DNA from: JADCCX01 sp031373545 | GTDB lineage: Bacteria; Pseudomonadota; Alphaproteobacteria; Rhizobiales; Beijerinckiaceae | Direction of reading: 5' to 3' | Length of the DNA stretch: 52,574 bases | NCBI GenBank assembly: GCA_031373545.1 | Contig: JANMMT010000184.1 | Location: 1-52,574 of the forward strand | Part shown: positions 25,452-33,751 of the stretch, piece by piece | Numbering within the stretch: the stretch's first letter is position 1 | Layout: each line of letters starts with the position of its first letter | Program-made: the position numbers and the translations under genes | Notes under the pieces: generated by a model | What the model saw: the letters and a program-made list of their open reading frames with translations, nothing else | What the model was told of the DNA's origin: nothing | Databases searched by the model: none

Positions 25452-25964
25452 TCAGCTCAATTTCAGGTCTGAGGCTGCGCCTTCAGCGGCGGCAGGCCGC
25501 GCATCAGGGCTGCCGGCCATGGGCAGGCCATGCCGGTTCGGCAGCGGATCGCCCGCAGAGAGATGCAGCCACAATGTGCCCCCCAGCAGCGGCAGCACCA
25601 GCAATCCCAGCAGCACGGCATAGGTCGATTGCTCCGGCCGGATGGCCTCCATGCCAAAGATCATTACAGCCAGCACAGCCACGCCAACCGACCAGATGCA
25701 AAGTGCGCCCATGCCAGCCAGAATCCACCACGCACTGTAGCCCATATCATGCAGCCGCCGCGCCGTGGCCACGAGGCCGATCCAGCCGATCAGCCCGTTC
25801 GCCAGCAGTCCCAGCGCTTGGGGAACCTGCGCCATGCCGAAGTCGAGCGCCGCAACCGCGAGTTGCACCGCCAGCAGCACACCGGCGACGACAAGCAATT
25901 CACTGCGGCCTGCGCGGCCCTGCGGAATGAAGAGTTGGCGCATGTGATGACGCACAGAAAGCAT
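25452..25964 (-). CDS. DUF805 family membrane protein
   Basis: About 170 residues with four predicted membrane helices. The segment QLFIPQGRAGRSELL near the N-terminus and TARRLHDMGYSAWW (the RRLHD motif) are hallmarks of the DUF805 inner-membrane family. The function of the family is not known. ATG 25964 is taken as start; a longer form from GTG 26018 or a shorter one from ATG 25943 is possible, as no strong ribosome binding site decides. It is separated by 57 bases from the next membrane-protein gene in the same direction. Confidence 0.78.
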   Translation of the reverse strand: MLSVRHHMRQLFIPQGRAGRSELLVVAGVLLAVQLAVAALDFGMAQVPQALGLLANGLIGWIGLVATARRLHDMGYSAWWILAGMGALCIWSVGVAVLAVMIFGMEAIRPEQSTYAVLLGLLVLPLLGGTLWLHLSAGDPLPNRHGLPMAGSPDARPAAAEGAASDLKLS

Positions 25965-26044
25965 GATTCGGATAAACCCCAGCCGCTGCCCATGTTCGAC
26001 GGCGCGGGTTAACGACACGTAACGAACCGATACATCCCGCCCGT

Positions 26045-28054
26045 TCAGGCAAATTCCATGATCACAGCGTCGACGCTCAGACTGTCGCCGACCTTGGCCT
26101 TGAGGCTCTTGACCACGCCGTCGCGCTCGGCGCGCAACACGTTTTCCATCTTCATGGCTTCAACGATGGCCAGTGTCTCGCCCGCCTTGATCTCCTGGCC
26201 CACATGCACGTCGATCGCCTTCACCAGCCCCGGCATGGGGCAGAGCAGCACCTTGGACGTGTCCGCCGCTTTTTTCGCAGGCATGAGCGCGACCAGCGCC
26301 GCTTCGCGCTGCGTGTAGACCCGCGCCACGGCCTGCGCTCCGGCATGCGCCAGCCGCACGCCGTTGAGCAGAGCGCGCACCTGCACCGAGATCACGTCGC
26401 CGCCCACGCTGCCTGTCCAGACGGGATGCCCTAGATGCCAGCCCGAGCGCACCGGCACATCTTCCTTCTCGCCAGCGAAACGCACGAGGGTCATGTCATT
26501 GCCGGCGGTGCGGACCGCGAGGTGGGTCGCCACACCGTCCAGCATCACAACGCGCTCGTGCTCAAACACCACGGGTTTGCGCGTCGCCATCTGTCCGCTG
26601 ATCTGGCGCTTGCGCGCATTCATGCGGTAATCGATGTTGGCCGCCACGGCAGCCAGGCGGCGCGCGCATGCTCCCTCTGGCGCAGGTGGCACGAAACCTT
26701 CGGGAAACTCTTCCGCGATGTAACCCGTCGACAAACGCGCCGCGCGCCATCGCTCCTGCGCCATCAACGCGGAAAGAAATGGAATGTTGTGACGTATGCC
26801 ATCGATGGCAAATTCATCGAGCGCGCGCTGCTGCGCCTCGATGGCCTCGATCCGAGTCCGCGCATGGGTTACCAGCTTGGCGATCATCGGATCGTAGAAG
26901 ATCGAAATCTCGCCACCCTCCTCCACGCCTGTGTCGTTGCGCACGGTGATTGCACCCGTCTTGCCCTCGGCAGGCGGCCGATAGGTCGTCAGCCGACCGA
27001 TGGAGGGCAAAAAGTTGCGCGTGGGGTCTTCGGCGTAAATGCGACTTTCCACTGCCCACCCGTCCTGCTTCACATCCGATTGCGTGAGGGTCAGTGCTTC
27101 ACCCGCCGCGACGCGGATCATCTGCTCGACCAGATCCACCCCGGTGATCATTTCCGTGACCGGATGCTCGACCTGCAGGCGCGTGTTCATTTCGAGGAAG
27201 AAGAACGAGCGATCCTGCCCCGCCACGAACTCGACCGTACCGGCAGAATCGTATTGGACCGCTTTTGCGAGCGCCACGGCCTGTTCGCCCATCAGGCGGC
27301 GCGTGGCCTCATCAAGCAGCGGCGATGGCGCCTCCTCGATGACTTTCTGATTGCGGCGCTGCACCGAGCATTCGCGCTCACCCAGGTAAATCACGTTGCC
27401 GTGCTTGTCGCCCAGCACCTGAATTTCGATATGGCGCGGATTGACGATAAACTTTTCCACAAACATGCGGTCATCACCGAACGAAGACTTGGCCTCCGAT
27501 TGCGAGCGATCGAAGCCCTCTTGCACCTCCGACACCGACCAGGCGATGCGCATGCCCTTGCCGCCGCCGCCAGCAGAGGCTTTGAGCATGACCGGATAGC
27601 CGATCTCCTCCGCGATCCGCATGGCATGTTGCGCATTGGCAATAACGCCCAGATATCCCGGCACTGTGGACACGCCTGCGGCGGCGGCCGCCTTCTTGCT
27701 CTCGATCTTGTCGCCCATGGCAGCGATGGCATGCGGGTTGGGACCGATGAAGACGATGCCATTCTCTTGCAGCGCCCGCGCAAAGGCCTCGCGCTCGGAC
27801 AGAAACCCGTAGCCCGGATGCACGGCCTCTGCGCCCGTCTGCTTGCAGGCTGCGATGATCTTGTCGATGACCAGATAGCTCTCGGCTGCAGGTGCGGGGC
27901 CGATGTGCACGGATTCATCTGCCATCGAGACGTGCACAGCGTCGCGGTCCGCGTCCGAATACACCGCCACGGTGCGGATGCCCATGCGCCGTGCGGTCTT
28001 GATGACACGGCAGGCAATCTCGCCCCGGTTGGCAATGAGAATCTTGGAGAACAT
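26045..28054 (-). CDS. Acetyl/propionyl-CoA carboxylase alpha subunit (biotin carboxylase + biotin carrier)
   Basis: A 669-residue biotin-dependent carboxylase subunit, resembling PccA. Residues 1-450 form the biotin carboxylase: FSKILIANRGEIACRV, the ATP-grasp loop KASAGGGGKGMR, and catalytic FFFLEMNTRLQVEHPVTE. A PccA-type linker domain follows. The C-terminal biotinyl domain carries EAMKMEN, with biotinyl-Lys635. The enzyme needs a carboxyltransferase beta subunit to carboxylate its acyl-CoA; none is encoded next to it. The frame is open 19 codons upstream, but ATG 28054 starts the conserved sequence. Propionyl-CoA is the likely substrate; methylcrotonyl- or acetyl-CoA cannot be excluded. 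Confidence 0.9.
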   Translation of the reverse strand: MFSKILIANRGEIACRVIKTARRMGIRTVAVYSDADRDAVHVSMADESVHIGPAPAAESYLVIDKIIAACKQTGAEAVHPGYGFLSEREAFARALQENGIVFIGPNPHAIAAMGDKIESKKAAAAAGVSTVPGYLGVIANAQHAMRIAEEIGYPVMLKASAGGGGKGMRIAWSVSEVQEGFDRSQSEAKSSFGDDRMFVEKFIVNPRHIEIQVLGDKHGNVIYLGERECSVQRRNQKVIEEAPSPLLDEATRRLMGEQAVALAKAVQYDSAGTVEFVAGQDRSFFFLEMNTRLQVEHPVTEMITGVDLVEQMIRVAAGEALTLTQSDVKQDGWAVESRIYAEDPTRNFLPSIGRLTTYRPPAEGKTGAITVRNDTGVEEGGEISIFYDPMIAKLVTHARTRIEAIEAQQRALDEFAIDGIRHNIPFLSALMAQERWRAARLSTGYIAEEFPEGFVPPAPEGACARRLAAVAANIDYRMNARKRQISGQMATRKPVVFEHERVVMLDGVATHLAVRTAGNDMTLVRFAGEKEDVPVRSGWHLGHPVWTGSVGGDVISVQVRALLNGVRLAHAGAQAVARVYTQREAALVALMPAKKAADTSKVLLCPMPGLVKAIDVHVGQEIKAGETLAIVEAMKMENVLRAERDGVVKSLKAKVGDSLSVDAVIMEFA

Positions 28055-28254
28055 CAGAAGTCTCGCTCTGTCGCTTGTGTGTGCTCTAGCGAAGCCCGGG
28101 ACTATCGGCAACGAGACTTGCGTCTGGGTGCAAGTGTATCCGCGCTCTCAAGCCAGCAATGACTCTTGCGCCGCCCTAATTGATTTTCCCTACTTTCGGA
28201 TGGCGCGAAGAATGCATATCTTGCCTCACGATCCGCAGGGTAATCCATATTGAT

Positions 28255-28896
28255 ATGAGCAGGCCGTATGTAAGAGCAGAGCGCTGGGCAGATGGCATCG
28301 TGCATGCGGTGGCTCTGGTGATGGCCATAACCGGCGTCGTTTTTCTGGCGGCCTATGTCGCCCTGCAGCGCAGCGGCATTGAGTTGTCCGCCACCATTGT
28401 TTACGGGATCGGCCTCATTCTGATGCTGAGCTTTTCCTTCGCCTACAACATGACGACGCATGCGCAGTGGCGGGTCATCCTGCGGAGGCTTGATCACTGC
28501 GGTATTTATCTCATGATCGCAGGGACTTACACGCCGCTACTCATCCAGCTGAATGATGCATACACAGCCTGGATGCTGGGCATCGTGGTCTGGGGGGGCG
28601 CACTTACGGGCATTGCGCTCAAGTTTGTCGTGCCAGGCCGTTTCCAGAATGGCTCTGTGGTCATCTATCTCGTGTTGAGCTCGGTGGCGCTGTTGGCCAT
28701 CAACCCCATCATGAATTCGTTGCCTGTGCTGTCGTCATCGCTCCTGCTGGCGGGCGGCGTGCTCTACACAACCGGCATTGCGTTCTACCTGTGGGAGCGT
28801 CTGATGTATCAGCGCGCCATCTGGCATGTGTTCGTGGTATCGGCCGCCACCTGCCATTACGGGGCCATCGCCACAAGCATGGGCGGACTGGTTTAG
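28255..28896 (+). CDS. Hemolysin III (HlyIII/YqfA, PAQR-like) family membrane protein
   Basis: A 213-residue protein with seven predicted membrane helices. Family motifs are the early DGIVHAVALVMA, the middle LRRLDHCGIYLMIAGTYTPLL, and the late IWHVFVVSAATCHYGAI. The Asp and the two C-terminal His residues match the presumed metal site of the HlyIII/PAQR superfamily. The physiological role in bacteria is unclear despite the hemolysin name. The ATG at 28255 is used; the frame is open upstream, but that part is not hydrophobic and overlaps the promoter region. Monocistronic. Confidence 0.88.
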   Translation: MSRPYVRAERWADGIVHAVALVMAITGVVFLAAYVALQRSGIELSATIVYGIGLILMLSFSFAYNMTTHAQWRVILRRLDHCGIYLMIAGTYTPLLIQLNDAYTAWMLGIVVWGGALTGIALKFVVPGRFQNGSVVIYLVLSSVALLAINPIMNSLPVLSSSLLLAGGVLYTTGIAFYLWERLMYQRAIWHVFVVSAATCHYGAIATSMGGLV

Positions 28897-28925
28897 CTAT
28901 TTGTCCAGAGCTGTGGAGTGTTCAT

Positions 28926-29004
28926 CCTCATCCTGCGCTTGTCGAAGCATTGAGGATGGTCTCGAGCTCACGACCCTTCACCCTTCGACAAGCTCAGGAT
29001 AAGG
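28926..29004. repeat. Long inverted repeat (REP/palindromic-unit-like) between convergent genes
   Basis: The arm at 28926-28947 and the arm at 28983-29004 are 22 bases each and complementary except for about two positions; the right arm reads CTTCGACAAGCTCAGGATAA at its core. They flank a 35-base centre. The element sits between two converging genes and closely resembles, from memory, short palindromic intergenic repeats common in alphaproteobacteria. It could act as a bidirectional terminator or mRNA stabiliser. Confidence 0.65.
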
Positions 29005-29029
29005 TCTTGATAGCGCGTTTGAAAAAACT

Positions 29030-29431
29030 TTACACCAACAAACAGCGGCCCACGGCAGCGCGCATCACGAGTTCCGACAAGCGCGGCGGTACGCTTTCAG
29101 CCTCCTGCACCACGGCAAAGGCCACCGCCCGCCCGAATGCTGTCGGGCAATCGCCCACCATGCCGATCAGCCAATCCGCATCCGTTTCCATGAGATGACC
29201 TGTGGGGCGCGTGTCCCAGATCAGGTGATCCGCCACGGCCTTGACCGCGACCGGCAGCCAATCCGGCCCACCCACCTGGCCTGCCCGATCCATCGTGAAC
29301 AGAAATTCGGCTTCCTCGCGGCTCATCAGTCCGCGCGCTTGCGCCGAGCGGCGAATGTTAGCCACATCCCGCGTGGAGATTGCGCGCGGATCGATGTGAT
29401 CCATCACAGCCCCGTCGAACAATGCATGCAT
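29030..29431 (-). CDS. Conserved hypothetical protein
   Basis: A 133-residue soluble protein, starting at the ATG at 29431 with GGGGAAAG upstream; the frame is open further but without coding character. The sequence begins HALFDGAVMDHIDPRAIS, includes SAQARGLMSREEAEFLFTMD and ends with a short hydrophobic stretch, RAAVGRCLLV. It is probably all-helical. No domain recognised, no signal peptide. It ends just outside the inverted repeat at 28926-29004 and is divergent from the ABC-F gene. Confidence 0.65.
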   Translation of the reverse strand: MHALFDGAVMDHIDPRAISTRDVANIRRSAQARGLMSREEAEFLFTMDRAGQVGGPDWLPVAVKAVADHLIWDTRPTGHLMETDADWLIGMVGDCPTAFGRAVAFAVVQEAESVPPRLSELVMRAAVGRCLLV

Positions 29432-29595
29432 GACACTTTCCCCGATCGGACATTTCTGTGGCCCCGCGCCACACTGACCCTTGCAAAAAATTAGGCTGCT
29501 CTTGTTTGCCGTTTCGCTAACGAACCGTGTTTTTCTCAAACGAGATTAAGAAAGTGCAGCGTTGCGCGGGCGGCAGATGGTGCTAGACGAACCCC

Positions 29596-31440
29596 ATGCT
29601 GACCCTGACTGATGTTTCCTGCCGCGTCGCCGGACGCCTGCTGCTCGATGGTGCCAATGCCATGCTGCCCACGGGCGCGCGCGTCGGCCTGGTGGGCCGC
29701 AATGGCACGGGCAAAACCACGCTGTTTCGCATGATCTCGGGCGAGTTGTCCGGCGAAAGTGGCAGCATTTCCATCCCGCGCAATGCCCGCATGGGCCAGG
29801 TGGCGCAGGAGGCGCCCGGCGGCGCGACCAGCCTCATCGACACCGTGCTGGAGGCCGATACCGAACGCTCGGCGCTGCTCGCAGAAGCCGACACCGCGAC
29901 GGACCCCACGCGCATCGCCGATATTCACACCCGTCTCTTCGACATCGAAGCGCATGCGGCTCCTGCGCGCGCTGCCTCGATTCTCCACGGCCTGGGATTT
30001 GACGCCGAGGCGCAGGCCCGCCCCTGCGCGGATTTCTCCGGCGGCTGGCGCATGCGCGTGGCACTGGCCAGCGTGCTGTTCATGCAGCCTGATCTCTTGA
30101 TGCTCGACGAGCCCACCAACTATCTCGATCTGGAAGGCGCGCTGTGGCTGCAGGATTATCTCGCCCGCTATCCGCATACGGTGCTGACCGTCAGCCATGA
30201 CCGGGATTTTCTCGACGCGGTGACCGATCACACACTGCACCTCGACCGGGCCAAACTCACGCTGTACCGCGGCGGTTACTCCAGCTTTGCCCGCCAGCGG
30301 GCGGAAAAGCAGGTGCTGCAAGCCAAGGCTGCCGACAAGCAGCAGGCGGAACGCAGCAAGCTGGAGGCCTTTGTCGCCCGCTTCAAGGCCAGCGCGTCCA
30401 AGGCCAAGCAGGCGCAAAGCCGCGTCAAGCGGCTGGAGAAAATGCAGGTCATCGACCAGATCGCCGATGAGAGCGGCGCGCGCCTGGCCTTTCCCTCACC
30501 GGAAAAGCCACTGCAACCGCCCATCATCCGCTTGGAAGACACGGCCGTGGGTTACGGGACGCGCAAGGTGCTCAAGAAGCTCTCGCTTTCGATCTCCAAC
30601 GATGACCGCATCGGCCTGCTGGGCTCCAACGGCAATGGCAAATCCACCTTCGTCAAGCTGCTGGCGGATCGCCTGCAACCCATGGAGGGGCGCACGGTGC
30701 GCGCCTCCAAGCTCAAGGTCGCTTACTTCGCGCAGCATCAGCTCGATGAACTCCCCGTGGAGGAAAGCCCGCGCCAGCTCGTGGGCCGCCGCATGGTGGG
30801 CGAGCCGGAGGCCAAAATCCGCGCGCGTACGGCGCAGCTCGGCTTCTCCCATGACAAGGCCGACACGCCGGTTGAAAAGCTCTCCGGCGGCGAGAAGGCC
30901 CGGCTGCTGCTCGGGCTTGCAGCCTTCGATGGCCCCCATCTGCTGATTCTCGACGAGCCCACCAACCACCTCGACATCCCCATGCGCGAGGCACTGATCA
31001 CCGCGCTGGCGGAATATGAAGGGGCCGTGGTCATCGTCAGCCATGATCGCTTCTTGCTGGATGCCGCCTGCGACCGGCTCTGGCTGGTGGCGGATAGCGC
31101 CGTGAAGCCATTTGACGGCGATATGGATGAATATGCTGCGCTCGTGCTGTCCGCGCGGCGCGAGGACAAGACCGGGGCGGCCAGCAAGAGCGTCGGCACG
31201 GATGAGTCCGGCAACACCCCGCCCAAGGCTTCCACCAGCCAGCGCGCCCGCAAGCTTGCGCAGGCTGAAACGCAGATGGGTAAGATTCAGGCACTCATAG
31301 CCAAGGTGGATACGGCGCTCTCCGACCCCATGATTTTCCGCAAGCAGCCGGAAAAGGCCAAGGTGCTGACACGCGACCGCGCCGCTCTGGTGAACAAGCT
31401 GGCTGTGATCGAAGAGGAATGGCTGAGCTTGCAGGATTGA
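29596..31440 (+). CDS. ABC-F family ATPase (duplicated ATP-binding cassette)
   Basis: A 614-residue soluble ATPase with two cassettes. Cassette 1 has Walker A GRNGTGKTT (34-42), signature FSGGWRMRV and Walker B LMLDEPTNYLD. Cassette 2 has GSNGNGKST (343-351), LSGGEKARL (429-437) and LILDEPTNHLD. The linker (about 235-300) is a charged helical pair with RQRAEKQVLQAK and KQAQSRVKRLEKMQ, the P-site tRNA interaction motif of the family. The C-terminal extension is a charged coiled coil. No membrane segments. Such proteins act on ribosomes (Uup, YheS, EttA types). Subgroup assignment is tentative (Uup/YheS-like). Confidence 0.92.
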   Translation: MLTLTDVSCRVAGRLLLDGANAMLPTGARVGLVGRNGTGKTTLFRMISGELSGESGSISIPRNARMGQVAQEAPGGATSLIDTVLEADTERSALLAEADTATDPTRIADIHTRLFDIEAHAAPARAASILHGLGFDAEAQARPCADFSGGWRMRVALASVLFMQPDLLMLDEPTNYLDLEGALWLQDYLARYPHTVLTVSHDRDFLDAVTDHTLHLDRAKLTLYRGGYSSFARQRAEKQVLQAKAADKQQAERSKLEAFVARFKASASKAKQAQSRVKRLEKMQVIDQIADESGARLAFPSPEKPLQPPIIRLEDTAVGYGTRKVLKKLSLSISNDDRIGLLGSNGNGKSTFVKLLADRLQPMEGRTVRASKLKVAYFAQHQLDELPVEESPRQLVGRRMVGEPEAKIRARTAQLGFSHDKADTPVEKLSGGEKARLLLGLAAFDGPHLLILDEPTNHLDIPMREALITALAEYEGAVVIVSHDRFLLDAACDRLWLVADSAVKPFDGDMDEYAALVLSARREDKTGAASKSVGTDESGNTPPKASTSQRARKLAQAETQMGKIQALIAKVDTALSDPMIFRKQPEKAKVLTRDRAALVNKLAVIEEEWLSLQD

Positions 31441-31443
31441 TGA

Positions 31444-31463
31444 TTGCATAGTTGCAAGCGCAA
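31444..31463. promoter_or_regulatory. Candidate MarR/HxlR-type operator upstream of the VOC protein
   Basis: Two overlapping inverted repeats: TTGCA (31444-31448) with TGCAA (31453-31457), and TTGC (31452-31455) with GCAA (31460-31463), each with a four-base spacer. They lie just upstream of a promoter-like pair and right after the ABC-F stop. Enzymes of this VOC group are often induced by quinones or electrophiles through MarR-type repressors; that link is inference. Confidence 0.4.
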
Positions 31464-31473
31464 ATTGCCCCCA

Positions 31474-31502
31474 TTGAGCCAATACATGCAGAAGAGCATA
31501 TT
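31474..31502 (+). promoter_or_regulatory. Candidate sigma-70-type promoter for the VOC dioxygenase-like gene
   Basis: TTGAGC (31474-31479) and CATATT (31497-31502) are separated by 17 bases. They lie 23 bases upstream of the start codon and immediately downstream of the inverted repeats at 31444-31463. Four of six bases or more match consensus in each box. Confidence 0.42.
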
Positions 31503-31525
31503 CTCCCCACACAAGGAGAACAGAC

Positions 31526-32455
31526 ATGAGTACCACTGCGGGATTGCACCACATCACGGCCATGGCGGGCGATCCACGCCGCAACGTGGCGTTTTACACT
31601 GCGGTTCTCGGCCTGCGGATGATCAAGAAAACGGTCAATTTCGATGATCCGGGCACCTATCATCTCTATTACGGCGACGCGGCGGGCACGCCTGGCACGA
31701 TCCTCACCTTCTTTCCATGGGCGCAGGCCCGGCCCGGCCGTCGCGGCGCAGGTGAAGCCTCAGAAACGGCTTTTGCGGTGCCGCCCGGTGCCCTGGCATT
31801 CTGGCAGGAGCAGTTTACGGATCACGGCGTGCCGCAACAGCCTCTCACGACGCTGTTTGGAGAGTCCGTGCTGTCGTTTCAGGATCCCGATGGCATGAAT
31901 CATCAGCTTGTGGAGGTGGAAGCCGCCTCGGCTGTCGCAGGTTACGCCACCTCAGGCGTGCCTGCTGACAGCGCCATTCGCGGTTTTGCGGGCATCACGC
32001 TCCATTCCCGACGCGGCGATGCCACGGGCGCGGTCCTTGAAACACTTGGCTATGCACGACAGGCGCACGAGGGAGGCCTCACGCGCTGGGTCAGCGCCAG
32101 CAGCGGGCTGGGCACGCGGATCGACCTGCGCGATGCCAGCGAGACAGCTGCCGGCCAGGTGGGCGCAGGCAGCATTCATCACATCGCGTTTCGGGCGTCC
32201 AACGACGGGGCACAGGCCGCCATGGTGCAGAAGCTCAGCGCGATCGGCGCGCAGGTGACAGAGCAGCGAGACCGGCAATACTTCCGTTCGGTCTACTTTC
32301 GCGAACCGGGCGGCGTGCTGTTCGAGATCGCGACGGATGCACCCGGCTTTGCCATCGACGAGCCAGCCGATGCGCTTGGGCAAAGTCTGATGCTGCCCCG
32401 GTGGCTGGAACCGCGCCGGTCCTCCATAGAAGCAGCTTTGCCGCCGCTGGTTTGA
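31526..32455 (+). CDS. VOC-family ring-cleaving dioxygenase-like protein (MhqO/PcpA-like)
   Basis: A 309-residue protein with two vicinal-oxygen-chelate modules. Module 1 (1-130) starts GLHHITAMAGDPRRNVAFYT and includes LSFQDPDGMNHQLVE. Module 2 (150-285) has GSIHHIAFRA and GGVLFEIATDAPGF. His and Glu residues in these motifs are the expected Fe(II) ligands. Homologues are annotated as hydroquinone ring-cleavage dioxygenases or glyoxalase-like proteins. AAGGAG lies nine bases before the ATG. Upstream it has its own promoter-like pair and an operator-like repeat, so it is probably inducible. The substrate is unproven. Confidence 0.86.
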   Translation: MSTTAGLHHITAMAGDPRRNVAFYTAVLGLRMIKKTVNFDDPGTYHLYYGDAAGTPGTILTFFPWAQARPGRRGAGEASETAFAVPPGALAFWQEQFTDHGVPQQPLTTLFGESVLSFQDPDGMNHQLVEVEAASAVAGYATSGVPADSAIRGFAGITLHSRRGDATGAVLETLGYARQAHEGGLTRWVSASSGLGTRIDLRDASETAAGQVGAGSIHHIAFRASNDGAQAAMVQKLSAIGAQVTEQRDRQYFRSVYFREPGGVLFEIATDAPGFAIDEPADALGQSLMLPRWLEPRRSSIEAALPPLV

Positions 32456-32616
32456 TCGGATGCAGTTCTGCATGCGCCATTTCTTCCCGACAGCCTTGAC
32501 TTTATAGGCGATAGGGGCGAAACGCGGGACAGATCAAATGCTGGGTTGTTGCCCTGTGTGAGGCACCGCCCGGCATTTTGTATGTCCATTTCACTGCCCG
32601 CATTGGGAGCACGACC

Positions 32617-32784
32617 ATGGCTAAGGCCAATACCATCAAGATTCGCCTCAACTCCTCGGCTGACACCGGGCATTTCTACGTGACCAAGAAAAACGCACGC
32701 ACCAAGACCGAAAAGCTCGTGATGAAGAAATACGATCCGGTCGCGCGCAAGCACGTGGAATACAAAGAAGGCAAGATCAAGTAA
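32617..32784 (+). CDS. rpmG: 50S ribosomal protein L33
   Basis: A 55-residue basic protein, the L33 subunit of the large ribosomal subunit near the E site. It starts at ATG 32617 with GGGAGC upstream; the 13 upstream codons of the open frame are not part of the family. The sequence runs AKANTIKIRLNSSADTGHFY, has the TKKNARTKTEKLVMKKYDP core and no Cys pairs, so it is the zinc-independent form. A TTGACT at 32496-32501 may be the -35 box of its promoter. It is followed by a strong terminator. Confidence 0.96.
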   Translation: MAKANTIKIRLNSSADTGHFYVTKKNARTKTEKLVMKKYDPVARKHVEYKEGKIK

Positions 32785-32827
32785 GCACGAGCCTGCAAGC
32801 TTGCGCACGACTTGAGGATATCGCTGC

Positions 32828-32853
32828 AAAGCGTCGCGAAAGCGGCGCTTTTT
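32828..32853 (+). terminator. Rho-independent terminator after rpmG
   Basis: AAAGCGTCGC (32828-32837) pairs with GCGGCGCTTT (32842-32851) over ten pairs, one of them G-T, with a GAAA tetraloop. The T run reaches 32853. It lies 44 bases after the L33 stop codon. Confidence 0.85.
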
Positions 32854-32862
32854 GCGTTCAGC

Positions 32863-32890
32863 AGCAGGTATTTATGAGCAGGTATTTATG
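32863..32890. repeat. Perfect 14-base tandem duplication at the 3' end of tpiA
   Basis: AGCAGGTATTTATG occurs twice in a row, at 32863-32876 and 32877-32890. The second copy contains the tpiA stop codon (minus strand, 32888-32886), so the duplication begins in the last codons of the gene and extends into the intergenic region. This looks like a recent slippage event. Confidence 0.85.
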
Positions 32891-33641
32891 GGCAAGCTTT
32901 TGCGATGCCCAGAAAATCTTCGGCCTTGAGGCTTGCTCCGCCCACAAGCGCGCCGTTCACATGCGGCAAGGCCAGTAACTCACTCGCATTGGAGGGTTTG
33001 ACCGAGCCGCCGTAAAGGATGCGCACCGATTCCCCTTCGTCGGAAAAGCGGGCAATGAGGGCATTGCGGATGGCCCCATGCACCTGCGCCACGTCGGTCC
33101 CAGTCGGGGTGCGCCCCGTGCCGATGGCCCAGACCGGCTCGTAGGCAACCACGAGACGCGCCGGATCGAACCCATCGGGAATAGAGCCGCGGAGTTGGTC
33201 GGACACCACCGCAATCGTGTGGCCGGCGTCGCGCTGTGCCTCTGTTTCGCCCACGCAGACAATGGCTGTCAGCCCGGCGCGTTGCACCGCGGCGGCCTTC
33301 GTCCGCACCACGGCATCGGTTTCCGCATGATCGGCGCGACGCTCGGAATGGCCGACAATGACCATGACCGCGCCCGCGTCGGCGACAATTTCTGCCGAGA
33401 TGTCACCGGTGTGGGCACCTGAAGCCTTGGCATGACAATCCTGCGCGCCCACCAGGACCGGTGAGTCCTTGGCCGCATGTGCAAGGCCCATGAGCAAGGT
33501 CGCCGGTGGACAGACCAGAAGATCCAGCCGCTCGCAGACGACCTTTGCGCCCTCGATCATTGCCTTGAATTCGACGGCTGCCACTTTGAGGCCGTTCATC
33601 TTCCAGTTTCCGGCAATGAGCGGGCGTATCGAAAAGGTCAT
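32886..33641 (-). CDS. tpiA: Triosephosphate isomerase
   Basis: A 251-residue glycolytic/gluconeogenic TIM-barrel enzyme interconverting dihydroxyacetone phosphate and glyceraldehyde 3-phosphate. The active site is fully visible: Lys14 in GNWKMN, the electrophilic His in IVGHSERR, and the catalytic Glu in AYEPVWAIGTG, whose loop 6 (WAIGTGRTP) closes over the substrate. The phosphate-binding LYGGSVKP and ALVGGASL segments are present. It is divergent from the ppiD-trp operon (110 bases) and convergent with rpmG. In many relatives secG and pyrG lie near tpiA; here they do not. Confidence 0.97.
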   Translation of the reverse strand: MTFSIRPLIAGNWKMNGLKVAAVEFKAMIEGAKVVCERLDLLVCPPATLLMGLAHAAKDSPVLVGAQDCHAKASGAHTGDISAEIVADAGAVMVIVGHSERRADHAETDAVVRTKAAAVQRAGLTAIVCVGETEAQRDAGHTIAVVSDQLRGSIPDGFDPARLVVAYEPVWAIGTGRTPTGTDVAQVHGAIRNALIARFSDEGESVRILYGGSVKPSNASELLALPHVNGALVGGASLKAEDFLGIAKACP

Positions 33642-33751
33642 TCGCTTTTCTTCCGTTGTTTTCGGTCCAAATCCCGCCTATCACGCCGACCTGACAGGTA
33701 CAACGCGAGAGGGCATGCGAGCCCCCTCCCAGGACGCGAGTTTCAGCCCCC

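Noticed and set aside
26435..28162. 575-codon plus-strand frame opposite the biotin carboxylase gene
   Set aside because: Antisense shadow; no recognisable protein family and no ribosome binding site.
32460..32476. ATGCAG-TT-CTGCAT palindrome after the VOC gene
   Set aside because: Two-base loop and no T run, so not a credible terminator.
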